Shown piece by piece: positions 62,850 through 64,000 of a stretch of DNA of 64,000 nucleotides (position 1 is its first letter; every line of letters begins with the position of its first letter). The stretch comes from JAICQM01 sp963781555 (GTDB taxonomy: Bacteria > Chloroflexota > Limnocylindria > QHBO01): positions 310,001 through 374,000 of the forward strand of contig CAWAGB010000008.1 of NCBI GenBank assembly GCA_963781555.1, read 5' to 3'. Below the pieces are notes generated by a model. The model was not told the DNA's origin. It ran no database searches and saw only the letters and a program-made list of their open reading frames with translations. The translations under genes were made by a program, and so were the position numbers.

Positions 62850-63771
62850 CCCGCGCGTCGGACCCGCGGCGGCGCAAGCTGGCGACGAGGATTCCGGCTG
62901 CCACGGCGGTCACCCCCACCACCATCGGCCAGGTGGCGTACTCGGCGAAGATCAGGACTGCCGCCAGGAAGCTGAAGACGACGGTCGCGGTCTGGATGGC
63001 GCTCGAGGCGGCCACGCTGATGTGGCGCAGCGACTGGGCGATCCCGATCAGCGCCAGGGCGTTGACGCACCCCGCCAGCAGGACGATCCAAAGCTGGTTG
63101 GCGTCCGCGCCGGCGATCGGGTTGCCGGCGCCACGCACCAGCTGGACGACGAGCAGGACGCCGAGCCCGCCGAGGCTGTTGGCTGCCAGCGTCACCCAGA
63201 GGGCCGCGCGGCGGCGCTGCACGGTGCGGGTCACGAGATTGCTGATCGCGTATGCGCTGCCGGCACCGATCGCCAGCAGCACGCCCAGCACCCACGGCCC
63301 GCTGCCACCGCCCTGGGCCGTTGCAATGAAATAGAGGCCGATCACCACCAGGGTTATGCCCATCCAGGCCTGCCGGCTGGGACGCTCGCGGAGCAGCACG
63401 CTGCCGAGCGCGCCCGCCACCACCACGGCGCCCTGGGCGCCGGCGGCGGCAACCCCCAGCCCGCCGTTCGAGAGCGCCCCGAAGAAGAGGACATTGCCGA
63501 CCACGAACGACGTGAAGCCGGCGAAGACGAGGCCGGCCAGGGTTGGCCAGCCCAGGAACCGATCGCTGGCCGGGGTGATCGCGCCGCGATCGATCCACAG
63601 CACCGCGAACCACGCCAGCAGCGCGACCGGCACCTGGCGCAGCATCGAGCCCAGCCACGGGTCGATCTCCACCGCCGCAGCACGCAGCAGAACGTTGACG
63701 GTGGTGTAGCTCAGGGCGGTGATGATCGCCCACGTCTCGCCCGGACCGATAGGGGCGCGTCGGTCGCTCAT
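62824..63771 (-). CDS. EamA/DMT-family transporter
   Basis: The 315 residues form ten predicted helices in two EamA repeats, with WAIITALSYTTVNVLLRAAAVEIDPWLGSMLRQVP at the start, GNVLFFGALSNGGLGVAAAGAQGAVVVAGAL in the first repeat and NALALIGIAQSLRHISVAASSAIQTATVVFSFL in the second. Such proteins export amino acids, metabolites or sugars. The 3' end overlaps the VOC gene by 26 bases, convergent. A hairpin terminator lies between its start and the partial gene upstream. Confidence 0.9.
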   Translation of the reverse strand: MSDRRAPIGPGETWAIITALSYTTVNVLLRAAAVEIDPWLGSMLRQVPVALLAWFAVLWIDRGAITPASDRFLGWPTLAGLVFAGFTSFVVGNVLFFGALSNGGLGVAAAGAQGAVVVAGALGSVLLRERPSRQAWMGITLVVIGLYFIATAQGGGSGPWVLGVLLAIGAGSAYAISNLVTRTVQRRRAALWVTLAANSLGGLGVLLVVQLVRGAGNPIAGADANQLWIVLLAGCVNALALIGIAQSLRHISVAASSAIQTATVVFSFLAAVLIFAEYATWPMVVGVTAVAAGILVASLRRRGSDARATPPSAGS

Positions 63772-63780
63772 GGGGGACAG

Positions 63781-63813
63781 CCGATGGCCCGGGCATCGCG
63801 CCCGGGCCATCGG
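63781..63813 (-). terminator. 14-bp stem-loop after the partial membrane protein gene
   Basis: CCGATGGCCCGGGC (63781-63794) and GCCCGGGCCATCGG (63800-63813) pair perfectly with a 5-base loop, 25 bases after the stop of the gene to the right. No T run follows, as with the other hairpins in this window. Confidence 0.7.
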
Positions 63814-63838
63814 TCTTGGATGCGGATCAAGGCACCCG

Positions 63839-64000
63839 TCACGGCATCAGGAATGCCGACGCGGCCTCGGCCGGCGGCGGACACGGCCCGAAGGCGTGGA
63901 GGATCGAGGAGCCGCAGGTATTGGCATCGCCGAAGAACGGGAACGCCCCGATCATGGCGACGAGCAGGTAGGCGACCAGCAGCGTGATCGGTGACACCCG
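63839..64000 (-). CDS. Membrane protein, 3' fragment cut by the window edge
   Basis: The visible last 53 codons on the minus strand read RVSPITLLVAYLLVAMIGAF and then PFFGDANTCGSSILHAFGPCPPPAEAAS, ending at TGA (63841-63839). One hydrophobic segment with a short outside tail bearing two cysteines is seen. Too little remains to assign a family. The start is beyond base 64000. Confidence 0.55.
   Translation of the reverse strand, partial: RVSPITLLVAYLLVAMIGAFPFFGDANTCGSSILHAFGPCPPPAEAASAFLMP

Overview
The window is about 64 kb of very GC-rich bacterial chromosome with tightly packed genes. Many neighbours overlap by 4 bases (ATGA or GTGA), and GTG and TTG starts are common. There is no outer-membrane machinery, but there are several lipoproteins (LxxC lipoboxes) and two surface proteins with a low-complexity stalk and a C-terminal membrane anchor, which points to a one-membrane envelope. 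The mix of an HspR-type MerR regulator, TrkA pairs, MoxR/DUF58/DUF4129 and these surface proteins suggests a Chloroflexota-like organism (perhaps Limnocylindria). This is inference; no rRNA or other marker gene is present. I see no phage, insertion sequence, CRISPR array, tRNA or rRNA gene.

Layout. 0-1.6 kb: the two ATPases of a branched-chain amino-acid ABC importer. 1.6-4.4 kb: small membrane proteins, hpt and a nuclease-like protein. 4.4-4.5 kb: an intergenic region with a perfect DnaA box and a second, inverted DnaA-like site, followed by rsmG. 5.4-8.5 kb: metallophosphoesterase, universal stress protein and two TrkA proteins. 8.5-12.9 kb: a membrane protein, then MoxR, DUF58 and DUF4129. 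12.9-20.1 kb: a proteostasis operon (hsp20, hspR, lon, cbpA-like dnaJ, clpB) behind a sigma70-type promoter that contains an inverted repeat, a likely HspR operator. 20-25.8 kb: purH, glpX, folK, a LON-domain protein and a LysM/NodB lipoprotein. 25.9-30.4 kb: aminotransferase, pyrD and a proline/glutamate semialdehyde dehydrogenase whose transcript would start with a perfect stem-loop. 30.7-34.2 kb: methyltransferase, lipoprotein and a two-component system. 34.3-36.4 kb: a cupredoxin lipoprotein and a Met-rich lipoprotein with a duplicated His-bearing domain. 36.5-38.8 kb: tdh-kbl threonine catabolism. 38.9-42.7 kb: an ECF-like sigma factor, a DUF5667 membrane protein and two related surface proteins. 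42.9-47 kb: metallo-hydrolase, zinc protease and argS. 47-56.7 kb: histidine degradation (ftcD, hutU, hutH) interleaved with rsmI, an Rmt-like 16S rRNA methyltransferase, a queuine transglycosylase homologue, a SIS protein, a ZIP transporter and a GNAT-like protein. 56.7-64 kb: PAP2, DedA and HAD proteins, then a dehydrogenase-aldolase-aldehyde dehydrogenase-VOC catabolic cluster and a DMT exporter.

Two features run through the whole window. First, a -10-like hexamer (often TATACT) repeatedly lies only 6-10 bases before the start codon, implying leaderless or nearly leaderless mRNAs. Second, about twenty frame breaks are present, concentrated at 49.7-53.3 kb (rmt, tgt, SIS, hutU), with others in argS (45.84 kb), DUF58 (11.32 kb) and a membrane protein (8.92 kb). 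Every piece keeps a recognisable family sequence and argS is normally essential, so most breaks are probably sequence or assembly errors rather than decay.
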